Below, piece after piece: positions 1-8,163 of a stretch of 36,081 bases of DNA (the first letter of the stretch is position 1; every line of letters begins with the position of its first letter). Source of the stretch: Catenovulum sp. 2E275 (GTDB lineage: Bacteria > Pseudomonadota > Gammaproteobacteria > Enterobacterales > Alteromonadaceae); contig NZ_JAOPFU010000041.1 in assembly GCF_025515275.1 (NCBI RefSeq), positions 1 through 36,081 of the forward strand, in the 5' to 3' direction. Below the pieces are notes generated by a model, which ran no database searches, was not told the origin of the DNA, and saw only the letters and a program-made list of their open reading frames with translations. The position numbers and the translations under genes are program-made.

Positions 1-141
1 GCTAGTAATAGCCAGCTATTACGTACGCAAATTCGCCTTGTTCTCAGAAAAAATCCCTCACTAGAAAAAGAACTTAAACTAAAAACCAATAAATTAAAGG
101 CTTTAGCTAACTTCTTATCCAGAGTTGAGGTTAATGATTAA
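1..141 (+). CDS. 3' end of an unrecognised gene (partial)
   Basis: An open frame runs from the first base to a TAA stop, giving the last 46 residues of a protein whose start lies outside the window. The visible tail is rich in Lys, Leu and Glu and looks helical, ending with ...RVEVND. I do not recognise the family. Its last ~27 codons coincide with a repeat that recurs in degenerate form near 27640-27716, so this C-terminus may have been supplied or replaced by a small mobile element. It could also be a chance open frame through that repeat. Confidence 0.45.
   Translation, partial: ASNSQLLRTQIRLVLRKNPSLEKELKLKTNKLKALANFLSRVEVND
52..132. repeat. Copy A of an ~80-bp dispersed repeat
   Basis: The segment aligns, in the same orientation, with 27640-27716. 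Shared blocks include CACTAGAAAA/TTACTAGAAAA, CCAATAA, TTTAAAGGC/ATTAAAGGC, GCTAACTT and GAGGTTAA. The ends carry CCTCA and TGAGG, a degenerate inverted repeat. Here the copy lies inside the 3' end of an open frame. It looks like a MITE-type or other small non-coding element, but no target-site duplication could be fixed. Confidence 0.5.
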
Positions 142-239
142 TCTGTTGAATTCGGAAGTGAGTTTATCGGGTTTGCTTTTTATTGATTAGTGGGTATAAA
201 TAGAAACTATTGTTCTATTTTTGCAACAGTTAAGGTTGA

Positions 240-1121
240 ATGATGCAAACTAGTCTGGATGATCTACTCTTTTTTGTTACTTTGGTTGATGAAGGTTCGC
301 TCACTAAAGCGGCTAAAAAGTTAAATATTGCCAAGTCGAAAGTGAGCCGCCATTTGGCTCAGCTTGAGCAGGCGGTTGGCAATCCTTTATTAATGCGTAC
401 AACTCGTAAACAAACTTTAACTGAATCGGGCGAATTGTTATATCAAGCGAGTAAACCGCATATTGATGCGCTTTATCAGGTTGAAGAAGATGTTAGTAGT
501 TTAATTAACGAGCCAAAAGGGCAACTTAATATTTTATTACCGCTTGAATTTTTTAACCAAATAATGAGCTCATTAATTGCAGAGTTTGTGCGTTTGTATC
601 CCAAAATTACTTTAAACTGTGCGCATTATTCTGGCCCATTGCCGCAGGATAATCATAAATTTGATATTACCTTTGTATTGCACGAAGCTCAGTTACCCGA
701 ATCTAACTGGGTGGCTAAAACTTTATTAAGTTTTCCGCAATCCATTTATGCCAGTTTAGAATTTGATGCGAGCGCAATTAACAACCCAGAAGACTTAATT
801 GAGCAACATTGTATTTTGTCGCATAGTCAGGAGCAGTGGTTGTTTCGTGAGGGAGATAAATTACAAGCTGTACCAGTAAAAGCCAGAGCTATTTTTTCTA
901 GCCCCGAAATGCGCCAGCAGGCGACAATACGTAATTTAGGCTTAACTAAATTACCAAATTATACTTGCCAGTTAGACTGCAAAATGCAGCGTTTAACTTT
1001 ATCTAAACAACCACTTGCCCAGCAGTTGAGCGTATTGTACCAAAGCCGCGATATTCCACTTAAAACCCGCGTATTTTTAGATTTTTTTCAGGATAATATT
1101 GGCCGGTTAGAGATTAATTAA
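240..1121 (+). CDS. LysR-family transcriptional regulator
   Basis: A 293-residue LysR-type regulator. Residues about 5-64 form the winged helix-turn-helix (DLLFFVTLVDEGSLTKAAKK, then SKVSRHLAQLE), and about 90-290 form the periplasmic-binding-like effector domain that senses a small ligand. It belongs to the group resembling CrgA/DsdC-like short regulators, but the ligand and target cannot be read from the sequence. Two consecutive ATG codons are possible starts; AAGG at 232-235 is better spaced for the second (243). The neighbours are small unknown genes, and no divergent partner is present, so the target may be distant. Confidence 0.85.
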   Translation: MMQTSLDDLLFFVTLVDEGSLTKAAKKLNIAKSKVSRHLAQLEQAVGNPLLMRTTRKQTLTESGELLYQASKPHIDALYQVEEDVSSLINEPKGQLNILLPLEFFNQIMSSLIAEFVRLYPKITLNCAHYSGPLPQDNHKFDITFVLHEAQLPESNWVAKTLLSFPQSIYASLEFDASAINNPEDLIEQHCILSHSQEQWLFREGDKLQAVPVKARAIFSSPEMRQQATIRNLGLTKLPNYTCQLDCKMQRLTLSKQPLAQQLSVLYQSRDIPLKTRVFLDFFQDNIGRLEIN

Positions 1122-1198
1122 TTGATTTTTTGGCGACTCATGCAATTATTAATTGAATTGGTTTTATTGAGCACAAGCTAAGCAAAGGAGTACATTGT

Positions 1199-1459
1199 AT
1201 GGCCAATGATAAGAGAGGCATATCTCTTACCTCCAATCAATGGTGGGATGAATTGAGCATGGCTCAAAAATTTTCGGCGAATTCATTATTTCAGTTTGGT
1301 TATCAACTGGCGTTTATTCGTAATACGGAAGCTGGAAAATTGGCTGTATTGATAAGAGATGGTCAAATTGTTGCCATCTCAGAAGATGGAGAGTTAGACG
1401 CTCACCCAGATATTGTATTGAGGGAGTCGAGAGACCCTAAATCAGAAAATAAAAATTAA
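1199..1459 (+). CDS. Small conserved hypothetical protein
   Basis: An 86-residue soluble protein, initiated by ATG behind a strong AAAGGAG ribosome site eight bases upstream, which supports it as a real gene. The N-terminal half has a WWDELS motif and an aromatic helix (SLFQFGYQLAFIR). The C-terminal half, GKLAVLIRDGQIVAISEDG, looks like a short beta hairpin. No signal peptide, cysteines or membrane segment. Short proteins of this pattern occur in Alteromonadales without assigned function. Its TAA stop overlaps the stop of the convergent gene at 1456-1686. Confidence 0.6.
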   Translation: MANDKRGISLTSNQWWDELSMAQKFSANSLFQFGYQLAFIRNTEAGKLAVLIRDGQIVAISEDGELDAHPDIVLRESRDPKSENKN

Positions 1460-1686
1460 CGTTTTTTATTTGGCCTTTTAACCGTTTTCGTTTTTTTTAT
1501 CTGACGTTTAGCGGTTGAAATAAAAACTAACCAGCCTATCCAAGATAAAAAGATAGTGGCTAAGAGCCAACCATTTTTTTCCTGACCAGAGACTCTTTTA
1601 TCACCAGCGACTAGGGCGATTGGCATTAAAAATAAGCAAATGCCAATTATATATAACAATAAGTCTAATTCGCTTACGCCTATCAT
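1456..1686 (-). CDS. Small two-helix inner-membrane protein
   Basis: A 76-residue protein with two hydrophobic stretches (about residues 6-27 and 39-58) and a very basic C-terminal tail (KRQIKKTKTVKRPNKKR), predicted to face the cytoplasm. A ribosome site AGGGAA precedes the ATG. The second helix, GWLLATIFLSWIGWLVF, is reminiscent of superinfection-immunity-type small membrane proteins, but the match is too short to assign. It follows the gene at 1722-2213 on the same strand by about 35 bases and could be cotranscribed with it. Function unknown. Confidence 0.55.
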   Translation of the reverse strand: MIGVSELDLLLYIIGICLFLMPIALVAGDKRVSGQEKNGWLLATIFLSWIGWLVFISTAKRQIKKTKTVKRPNKKR

Positions 1687-1721
1687 AATATTCCCTATGG
1701 TTTTTATCGGCTAAAGATAAT

Positions 1722-2213
1722 TTATAACGCTGAGCTAGAGTTTGTTTGCAGTGGCTCTAGTAATAAACCACAAAAACGAATAAAGCCTTCAAGATTGTTT
1801 TGCTGCCAAGCATACTTTAACTCATTATTTTGGCGAGCTATTATTTGTGATATTTCTGTAGAGGTGAAACTGGTACTGCGCTGTAGATACTTTTCAGTAG
1901 ACTTGCTAACAGACTGACTTTTTAACGCTACATCATTCACAATATTACTGTATTGAGAGATCAAAGCTTCAGCTAACTTTATAGTTTCAGTTTCTTCATT
2001 AGTATAATTGCGCAGTTGATTTAGTTTATTTTTTAGCAGCTCTGCTTGGCTATGTGCTAACAAAACAATCATTTCACTTTGATGTTTACTCGTACTTTGT
2101 GAATGACTAAAACGAGCCTTATAAATATTTAGTTCTTTTTTAAAAGTTTCTGCTCGGTAAAATAAATAAAACGTAATTAAAATAAGTGCTGAAAACCCAA
2201 CTATCAAAAACAC
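1722..2213 (-). CDS. Single-pass membrane protein with coiled coil
   Basis: A hypothetical protein of about 163 residues. An N-terminal helix of about 20 residues (FLIVGFSALILITFYLFY) anchors it, followed by a polar, largely helical domain with coiled-coil character (Gln, Glu, Lys, Ser rich, residues about 25-130) that should lie in the periplasm. No ATG is available. The frame could start at TTG 2225 or GTG 2213; I prefer GTG because TGGGG lies six bases upstream of it. No family recognised. Confidence 0.5.
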   Translation of the reverse strand: MFLIVGFSALILITFYLFYRAETFKKELNIYKARFSHSQSTSKHQSEMIVLLAHSQAELLKNKLNQLRNYTNEETETIKLAEALISQYSNIVNDVALKSQSVSKSTEKYLQRSTSFTSTEISQIIARQNNELKYAWQQNNLEGFIRFCGLLLEPLQTNSSSAL

Positions 2214-2418
2214 TCTAAACCCCAATGAGTAACATGATTAGTTTACTATTGTGATTTTAGTCAGCAATTTATTCAAGTAATAAAAAGCCTGTTAAGCTCA
2301 TTACTGATTATATTGGCAGAACTACGACAAAATGCTAATAAACCGCCCTTATCACTATTCTTGTAGCTCAATGCTTTTTACCTTTTGCTGAACCTAGTAT
2401 CCTCAAGCTGCTTGGGTA

Positions 2419-2424
2419 TATAAT
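2419..2424 (+). promoter_or_regulatory. Putative -10 box of the SMC operon
   Basis: A perfect TATAAT lies 48 bases before the ATG at 2473 in the intergenic stretch after 2225. No good -35 box sits at normal distance (AGTATC at 17 bp), so this may need an activator or be fortuitous. Confidence 0.35.
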
Positions 2425-2472
2425 CCAGCCCTTATATTTGTTTGGATAAATGATTAACAGAAGACAAAAAAT

Positions 2473-5400
2473 ATGCGCAGTTTGCAACGGATAATATTAA
2501 TAGATACGCATTTGCCTGGTGTGGTAGAGCTAAAACTAAATGGACACACCAATATTTGTGGGACTAATGCGTCTGGTAAAACCACATTACAACGGCTGAT
2601 TCCGGTATTTTATGGCGAGTTTCCAAGCCGGGTTGTGCCTTCTACCCGTGATAGTTTTGAGCGCTGGTATTTACCGCGTGAGTCGAGTTTTATTATTTAT
2701 GAATATTTAAGAGGCGAAGGGCAAAGCTGTCAGGCTGTTTTATCTTCCTCTGGCAGTGGCGTAAATTATCGTTTAATCAGCAAAGCATTTGAGCTAGAAG
2801 ACTATCTGCAAACCCAACCTTCGGGCGAGCTTAAACCTGTTACTATGGTGGAGCTTGGGCGTAATTTAAAACGTGCAGGTATTAATCAAACCAGTTTATT
2901 AAATACCTCACAATTTAGAGCGATTATTCAAAACGACCGAAGCCAGCTTAATAGCAGCAGTAATAATCGTGAATTATTAGGTTATGCACGTTTATATAGC
3001 CTATGTGAAAACGATTCAAGTTTGCGTCATATTGAAAAATTAGCCAAAGCGGTGCATTCCAAAGAAGGTAAAATGGAAACCATTAAAGCTATGGTTTCTG
3101 CAATTTTGGAAGAGGATGGGGTGCAGCCACCAAGCTCTAAACTCAATGTGGCTAAAGTGGATGAATGGATAAAAGAATGTCAGCTTATTCAAGGGTTTGA
3201 TGCGATTAAACCTGAGTTTAATCAGCTTGAACAAAGCCATAAACAACTGCAAAAAAATGAGCAAAGATTAAGCGAACTAAAACAACATTATGCGCTTGAT
3301 TTAAGCAAACTAAGCAAGGTGATTATTGAAAACCAAAGCTTGCTTGAAGAAACCACACTAGATTTACGCCAGCTTGAAAATAAATGGCAACACCAAAGAG
3401 ACAAGCTTAACCAAAGCATTTCGAGCGCCAAAGCCGATGTTAATCAATATGAACAAGACTTAGAACAAGTCGAGCAGGATTATTTTAACTGGCAAGATAA
3501 AGACATTGAGGCGCTTAAACAAAAATTAACCGACTTACCAAGATGGCAAAGCGAGTTGCAGTCTGCTCAATCGCGCTACCAGTTATTAACTGAAAAACAT
3601 TCGGATATAGAATCGGCTTTTAATAAACGCCTTGCCGAAATTAGCGAAAAATATAGTGAAGAAATAGAAGCGTACCGCAGCGAAAAAGATGAAAAAGCAG
3701 AAGATCTTGCCGAGCAAAAACATCAGTCAGAATTTAAGCTACAACAGTTAAAACAAGACTTTATTCAACAAATTCAAACTATTAAAAATGAATATAGCGA
3801 AGCGCTGCATCAACTTGAAAAACAACAAGCTGAGCTGAACGTAGAAATTAAACACACAGGCTTTAATGTAAATGAGCAAACTGAGCTGGATTTATTTGAT
3901 GCGCAAATTAAAGAAGCCAGTTTAGCCGAAGATATTAGCCGGGAAGAACTTACCGCGCTTGAGCAAACAGCTAAACAGGCACAGAAAAATCGCCAGCAGG
4001 CCGATGAAACTTTAGCTAAAGCCCGTCAGCTTAGCCTTAAAAAAGAGCAACAGGTTGAAGCGGTTGAAGCTCTATTGTATCCGGGTGAGCATACTTTACT
4101 TGAGTTTTTACGCAAACAGCGACCAGAGTGGGAGCAAGATTTAGGTAAAGTAATTCATCCTGATTTATTAAAGCGTACCGATTTAGCACCCGCTTTGAGC
4201 GAGCAGCCAAATAATGAGTCAGTTTATAACTTGTTATTAGACTTAAATGCGCTAGATACCCCTGAATATGCTGAGTCTGAACAAGCTTTAAAAGCCAAAT
4301 TAAATCTTGCCCAAAATGAGCTGGAAACGGCTCAAAATCAACAGGACGAGGCTGAACTTGAGTTAGCTAAAGCCAATGAAGAATTAACCTTAGCTGAGCG
4401 TAAAATCAGCGAATTTAAAATTGAATTAACCAATAAAACGCAAACCAGAAAACGTCTGCAACAAGATAAAGATGCGCTGATTAGCCAATATCAACACGCG
4501 GTTGCAGAGCGGAAAATTCAAATTGAAAAACGCCTTAATGCAGTTAAAGCTAGTCAACAAGCTCAAACATCGGAACTCGATGCTTGTATTGCGGAAGTCG
4601 CAGATCAACAAGCTGAAGCTGAGCTTGAACATAAAGCGCATTGGCAGCAACTAATTGCTGATACCCAGCAGCAAATTGAGCAAATTAATTTACGAATTAG
4701 CCAAAGCCAAAATGCAGTTAAGCAGGATAAAAAACAAGCCAACATTTGGCTTGAAAACGAACTGGCTAAACGCGATGTTGATGTAGATGAAATTGGCAAA
4801 CTTAAACAGCAAATCGCCAAGTTAACGCAGGATATTAATTTTACTGAGAAAAACCGTAATTTGGTGAGCGATTATCTGCACTGGTATAAGAGTGTTTATA
4901 ACGGTCACAAACTTAAATGGCAGGCGGAGTTGAATCAGGCAAAACAGGATTTAACTGAAGCCGAGCGCCAACTAAGTCGCCAAGGCCAAAATTATCAGCA
5001 AGCGCGCGAGCAAAAAACTCAGCAGCAAACAGAGCTTGAGCAAATTGTAAGAGACGCTAAAACCCAAGAAAATGATTTACAGCTGATTAATCGCCTGCTT
5101 AGCAAACTTAAATTACCGCCGGCCAATGTGGTTAAAGAATCTGGCAATTTAGCCCAGCGAATTAGCCAAGGTCAGGAGTTATTAACCGAGCGCGAACAAT
5201 TACAAGCGGATATTAAGCAACAACTTGACCGGTTTGATACGTTAATTGCATCACAATCTGGCTCTGGTTTAGCTGAAATTTGGGAAAAGTCGCGTGAAGA
5301 ATGTAGCCAACTTAACAGTAGCGGTATTTTAGTATTGGATCATCGTAAATTGGTTGAAAAACTGGCTGAGCTAATTCATGTATTTGTGCCACAACGACTG

Positions 5401-6198
5401 CAAGGCTTACGTGATCAGGGCAAAATTTTTGGTAAAGATTTATCCAGCTATTATCAGGTACTGGCCGACATTGATAAACGTATTGCCAGTCAAAGTAGCC
5501 GGATTAGTAAAGAGGTTGACGAAGAACTTTATCTGGAAGGTGTCTCCGATTCTGCGGTCAAAATTCGTTCTAAAATCAGCGAGCTGGAATTTTGGCCTGA
5601 GCTTAAAAATTTCCAACAGCTTTATTTAGAATGGATTGAACAAGGTGCACATGAATTGCCAACGCAAGATTATGCACAAAGCATAAAACGAGCATTGGAT
5701 ATTATTGGCCGTTCAGCTTTATCTGGCGGGATCAGTAAATTATTGGATATTGAATTAACCATTAAAGAGGGTAACAGCACTTTAGTTATCCGCACCGACA
5801 GACAACTCAATGAATCATCCAGTCATGGTATGGCGTATTTGATTTTATGTAAGTTTTTATTGGCATTTACCCGTTTATTGCGTGGCCAGTCAAAAGCCGT
5901 TATTCATTGGCCGATTGACGAATTAGGTACATTACACCAAAGCAATGTCAAAAAAATATTCACCGCCTGTGAGCAAAATAATATTGCGATTGTCGGGGCG
6001 TTCCCGAATCCTGAATCAGAAGTATTAAGCCTATTTGATAACCGTTATTTAATTGACAAAGCCAGTAAAAAATTACAAGTGGTACAGCCAAGGTTAAATC
6101 CGATTAGCGCCCGAATTAAAGCTCGCCAAACCAAGGCGCAAGCTACAGAGCAAACAGACAAATCAGAGCCAGTATTAAATCAAGGAGTTAAAGCATGA
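2473..6198 (+). CDS. MksB-like SMC/condensin ATPase
   Basis: A 1241-residue SMC-type ATPase, the motor of a bacterial condensin of the MukB/MksB/JetC group that organises or extrudes DNA in the nucleoid. The Walker A loop GTNASGKTT is at residues 30-38. Long Gln/Glu/Lys-rich coiled-coil arms flank a hinge near residues 530-600. The C-terminal head carries a signature-like loop SSSHGM (1115-1120) and Walker B with IDELG (1148-1152). It is translationally coupled to the next gene by an ATGA overlap. MksB and JetC are usually last in their operons; here the ATPase is first. It could be annotated simply as an 'ATP-binding protein'; assignment to MksB rather than another SMC branch is inference. 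Confidence 0.8.
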   Translation: MRSLQRIILIDTHLPGVVELKLNGHTNICGTNASGKTTLQRLIPVFYGEFPSRVVPSTRDSFERWYLPRESSFIIYEYLRGEGQSCQAVLSSSGSGVNYRLISKAFELEDYLQTQPSGELKPVTMVELGRNLKRAGINQTSLLNTSQFRAIIQNDRSQLNSSSNNRELLGYARLYSLCENDSSLRHIEKLAKAVHSKEGKMETIKAMVSAILEEDGVQPPSSKLNVAKVDEWIKECQLIQGFDAIKPEFNQLEQSHKQLQKNEQRLSELKQHYALDLSKLSKVIIENQSLLEETTLDLRQLENKWQHQRDKLNQSISSAKADVNQYEQDLEQVEQDYFNWQDKDIEALKQKLTDLPRWQSELQSAQSRYQLLTEKHSDIESAFNKRLAEISEKYSEEIEAYRSEKDEKAEDLAEQKHQSEFKLQQLKQDFIQQIQTIKNEYSEALHQLEKQQAELNVEIKHTGFNVNEQTELDLFDAQIKEASLAEDISREELTALEQTAKQAQKNRQQADETLAKARQLSLKKEQQVEAVEALLYPGEHTLLEFLRKQRPEWEQDLGKVIHPDLLKRTDLAPALSEQPNNESVYNLLLDLNALDTPEYAESEQALKAKLNLAQNELETAQNQQDEAELELAKANEELTLAERKISEFKIELTNKTQTRKRLQQDKDALISQYQHAVAERKIQIEKRLNAVKASQQAQTSELDACIAEVADQQAEAELEHKAHWQQLIADTQQQIEQINLRISQSQNAVKQDKKQANIWLENELAKRDVDVDEIGKLKQQIAKLTQDINFTEKNRNLVSDYLHWYKSVYNGHKLKWQAELNQAKQDLTEAERQLSRQGQNYQQAREQKTQQQTELEQIVRDAKTQENDLQLINRLLSKLKLPPANVVKESGNLAQRISQGQELLTEREQLQADIKQQLDRFDTLIASQSGSGLAEIWEKSREECSQLNSSGILVLDHRKLVEKLAELIHVFVPQRLQGLRDQGKIFGKDLSSYYQVLADIDKRIASQSSRISKEVDEELYLEGVSDSAVKIRSKISELEFWPELKNFQQLYLEWIEQGAHELPTQDYAQSIKRALDIIGRSALSGGISKLLDIELTIKEGNSTLVIRTDRQLNESSSHGMAYLILCKFLLAFTRLLRGQSKAVIHWPIDELGTLHQSNVKKIFTACEQNNIAIVGAFPNPESEVLSLFDNRYLIDKASKKLQVVQPRLNPISARIKARQTKAQATEQTDKSEPVLNQGVKA

Positions 6199-6830
6199 TC
6201 AGTCAACAAGGTTTAGTGCTTGAAGCTTTATTATCTGGTGAATTTATTTGTAGAGTCAGTAATGAAGACAGCTTTTTATATTTGCAGGACGATAAAAATG
6301 CCGCGCAAATTGAAGCCCAGCTTAACTTATTAAATCGCACGCTAGCAACCGCAGTAGAAGGCGAAGTTTATTTTGCCGGTTATTTAGCTTTAGCAGACAA
6401 AGAACGTAAAGTGCTTGAGCGCCAGTTTAGAGAAATTACCACCAACTTATTGCCATTAACCGAGTGGTTGTTGTTAGTGCAGGAAACCAGCGGTAAAGAT
6501 GTGCCGTTAACTCAAGGTGCGGCGATTCGTTTAAACGAGCTGCAAACCACAATTGAAGATACCCCTGCACTGACTGAGCAGTTAGCCAAAATTTCAGCGT
6601 ATCCATTATTTAATTCAACCAGCAAAACAGTGGACGGGCAGATTAAACAAATTTTTAAACGCTTAACAGAGTTGGGTTATTTAATTAAACCGAATCCGGA
6701 AAAACTGATTTTTATTGCTACCGGTAAGTTGGATTATATTTACGAAGTGATTCGGTTTATTGACGAAACAGAAAGTTTATCGCTGACTGAACAGGCAGAT
6801 GCAGCCATGCAACAAGGAAGCTTACTGTGA
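6195..6830 (+). CDS. MksE-like condensin accessory subunit
   Basis: A 211-residue protein encoded between the SMC ATPase and the kleisin-like protein. It overlaps the ATPase stop by four bases (ATGA) and has AAGGAG seven bases upstream. In MukBEF, Mks and Wadjet systems the small middle subunit (MukE/MksE/JetB, about 200-230 residues) is a winged-helix protein that binds the kleisin and DNA. Size, position and the helical C-terminal part (about 130-190, with FKRLTELGYLI) fit this. The assignment rests largely on context; I see no diagnostic catalytic motif and none is expected. Confidence 0.65.
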   Translation: MISQQGLVLEALLSGEFICRVSNEDSFLYLQDDKNAAQIEAQLNLLNRTLATAVEGEVYFAGYLALADKERKVLERQFREITTNLLPLTEWLLLVQETSGKDVPLTQGAAIRLNELQTTIEDTPALTEQLAKISAYPLFNSTSKTVDGQIKQIFKRLTELGYLIKPNPEKLIFIATGKLDYIYEVIRFIDETESLSLTEQADAAMQQGSLL

Positions 6831-8044
6831 AGGATAACTTTACTCAGGCGGGCACCAAGTTTTTACGGGCATTAAGCCGCCATAGCGACTTAATTATGCA
6901 AACTTATCTGACCGGCACTGTCGATGAAAGTATTTATTCGCCACAGGTTTTAGATAATTTGCAAACGCTAGGTATTATTTGGCGACCAGATGCGGAATCT
7001 GATTTGCGTTTGCGCAGGGTGGTTAGAGCTTTATTGGAAGAAGGTTTAAGCGATGAACGCAATCGCCAGATTGATGCTAATGTAGGCGGCGCACTTAATA
7101 AAGTAATGACTTTAGTGGCGCATTACAAAGAGGCCAGTCATAAACATAGGTTTGCAGAAGCTGCGGCACATTTGGCTGATTTAACTGAACTAACTTATGC
7201 GTTAATCGACTCGCTTAAACAAGGTGTGCGTGCTTTGTGGGCAAAAATTCATAAAGAGTTTGGTTATGTTGCTTCAATTGATGCCAAAATTCGGGAAAAC
7301 CAATTAGCGCAAAGTCAGGTCAGCGAAATACTTGCTCAGCTCGAATTGTTTGAATTTGATAAATTAGCGATTGAGGCAGGCAGTAACCGCGATTTACGCC
7401 GTTTATTAGTGGTTACTTTGCAATCTAACTTTGCGGCTATTACGCAGGAATTAAGTTTAGCGCAAGCCAGATTAACCGAATTATTAGGCCGCTTTAGAGA
7501 GTTCCAAGGGCGTACCCGTTTACTTAAAGGATTTGTTTTACACTTAGAGCAAAACCCAGCTTATCAGCCCGCGCAATATACTCAGCATTCAAAAGTGCCT
7601 GCTTTGTTCAATTTAGCCGATAGTGTCATTAAACCGGCAGCGGTCGATGTGAATAATCCACAGCACGAAGTTGAATTAAGCCAAATAGTCGGCCGTTTAA
7701 AAGCAATTTATCATCTTAAAACTCATCCGCCAGCCAATGCCAGCCAACATATTCAAGTTGAAAAAATGGCCGAAGTTGAGCTAGATGAAAATAAAGTTAA
7801 ACAGCAAGTTGAAGCTTATTTTTGTCAGGTTATTGATAGTGGCGAGCGTCAGTCTGCACTTGAATATCATCAAACAGAGCAACTGGCGTTTGATAAGGAA
7901 GTTTGGCTTTATCAGGTAATCGGTGAATACGAAGCTTTACCGGATACCGAAAAAAGTTATTTTGAAATAGAAAAAAGCCTAACCGATCACCCAATTTATA
8001 GCGGTAATAAAATTATTGAAGATGTTGAACTTTGGTTTAGTTAA
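6827..8044 (+). CDS. MksF-like kleisin subunit
   Basis: A 405-residue, mostly helical protein starting at GTG in a GTGA overlap with the preceding gene, AAGGA about nine bases upstream. Position and size match the kleisin of MukBEF-like condensins (MukF about 440, JetA about 480 residues), which bridges the two ATPase heads. The N-terminal 90 residues look like a winged-helix dimerisation region (FLRALSRHSDLIMQ, then RRVVRALLEEGLSDERNRQI). The middle is a long helical bundle, and the C-terminal end is acidic, as expected for a head-binding segment. No JetD/MksG nuclease gene follows; the next gene is an unrelated anchored protein. Confidence 0.65.
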   Translation: MKDNFTQAGTKFLRALSRHSDLIMQTYLTGTVDESIYSPQVLDNLQTLGIIWRPDAESDLRLRRVVRALLEEGLSDERNRQIDANVGGALNKVMTLVAHYKEASHKHRFAEAAAHLADLTELTYALIDSLKQGVRALWAKIHKEFGYVASIDAKIRENQLAQSQVSEILAQLELFEFDKLAIEAGSNRDLRRLLVVTLQSNFAAITQELSLAQARLTELLGRFREFQGRTRLLKGFVLHLEQNPAYQPAQYTQHSKVPALFNLADSVIKPAAVDVNNPQHEVELSQIVGRLKAIYHLKTHPPANASQHIQVEKMAEVELDENKVKQQVEAYFCQVIDSGERQSALEYHQTEQLAFDKEVWLYQVIGEYEALPDTEKSYFEIEKSLTDHPIYSGNKIIEDVELWFS

Positions 8045-8163
8045 TTTTTTGGACTAATTTGAATTGTTAAACCGAATTGAGGTTACTTAGTCAATGACAG
8101 ATAAATTAAGCTAATATTGGGTTATATTGATTTAGCTACAAAAACAAATTCAGGGAATAAAAA

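Noticed and set aside
3040-5629. Open frames on the other strand and in another frame within the SMC ATPase gene
   Set aside because: They lie entirely inside a clear, long coding gene, have shadow-like composition (Leu/Phe/Cys/Ser rich) and no ribosome sites.
2473-8044. Complete Wadjet (JetABCD) defence system
   Set aside because: No JetD/MksG nuclease or topoisomerase-like gene follows; the next gene is an unrelated anchored protein. The three genes are kept as a condensin only.
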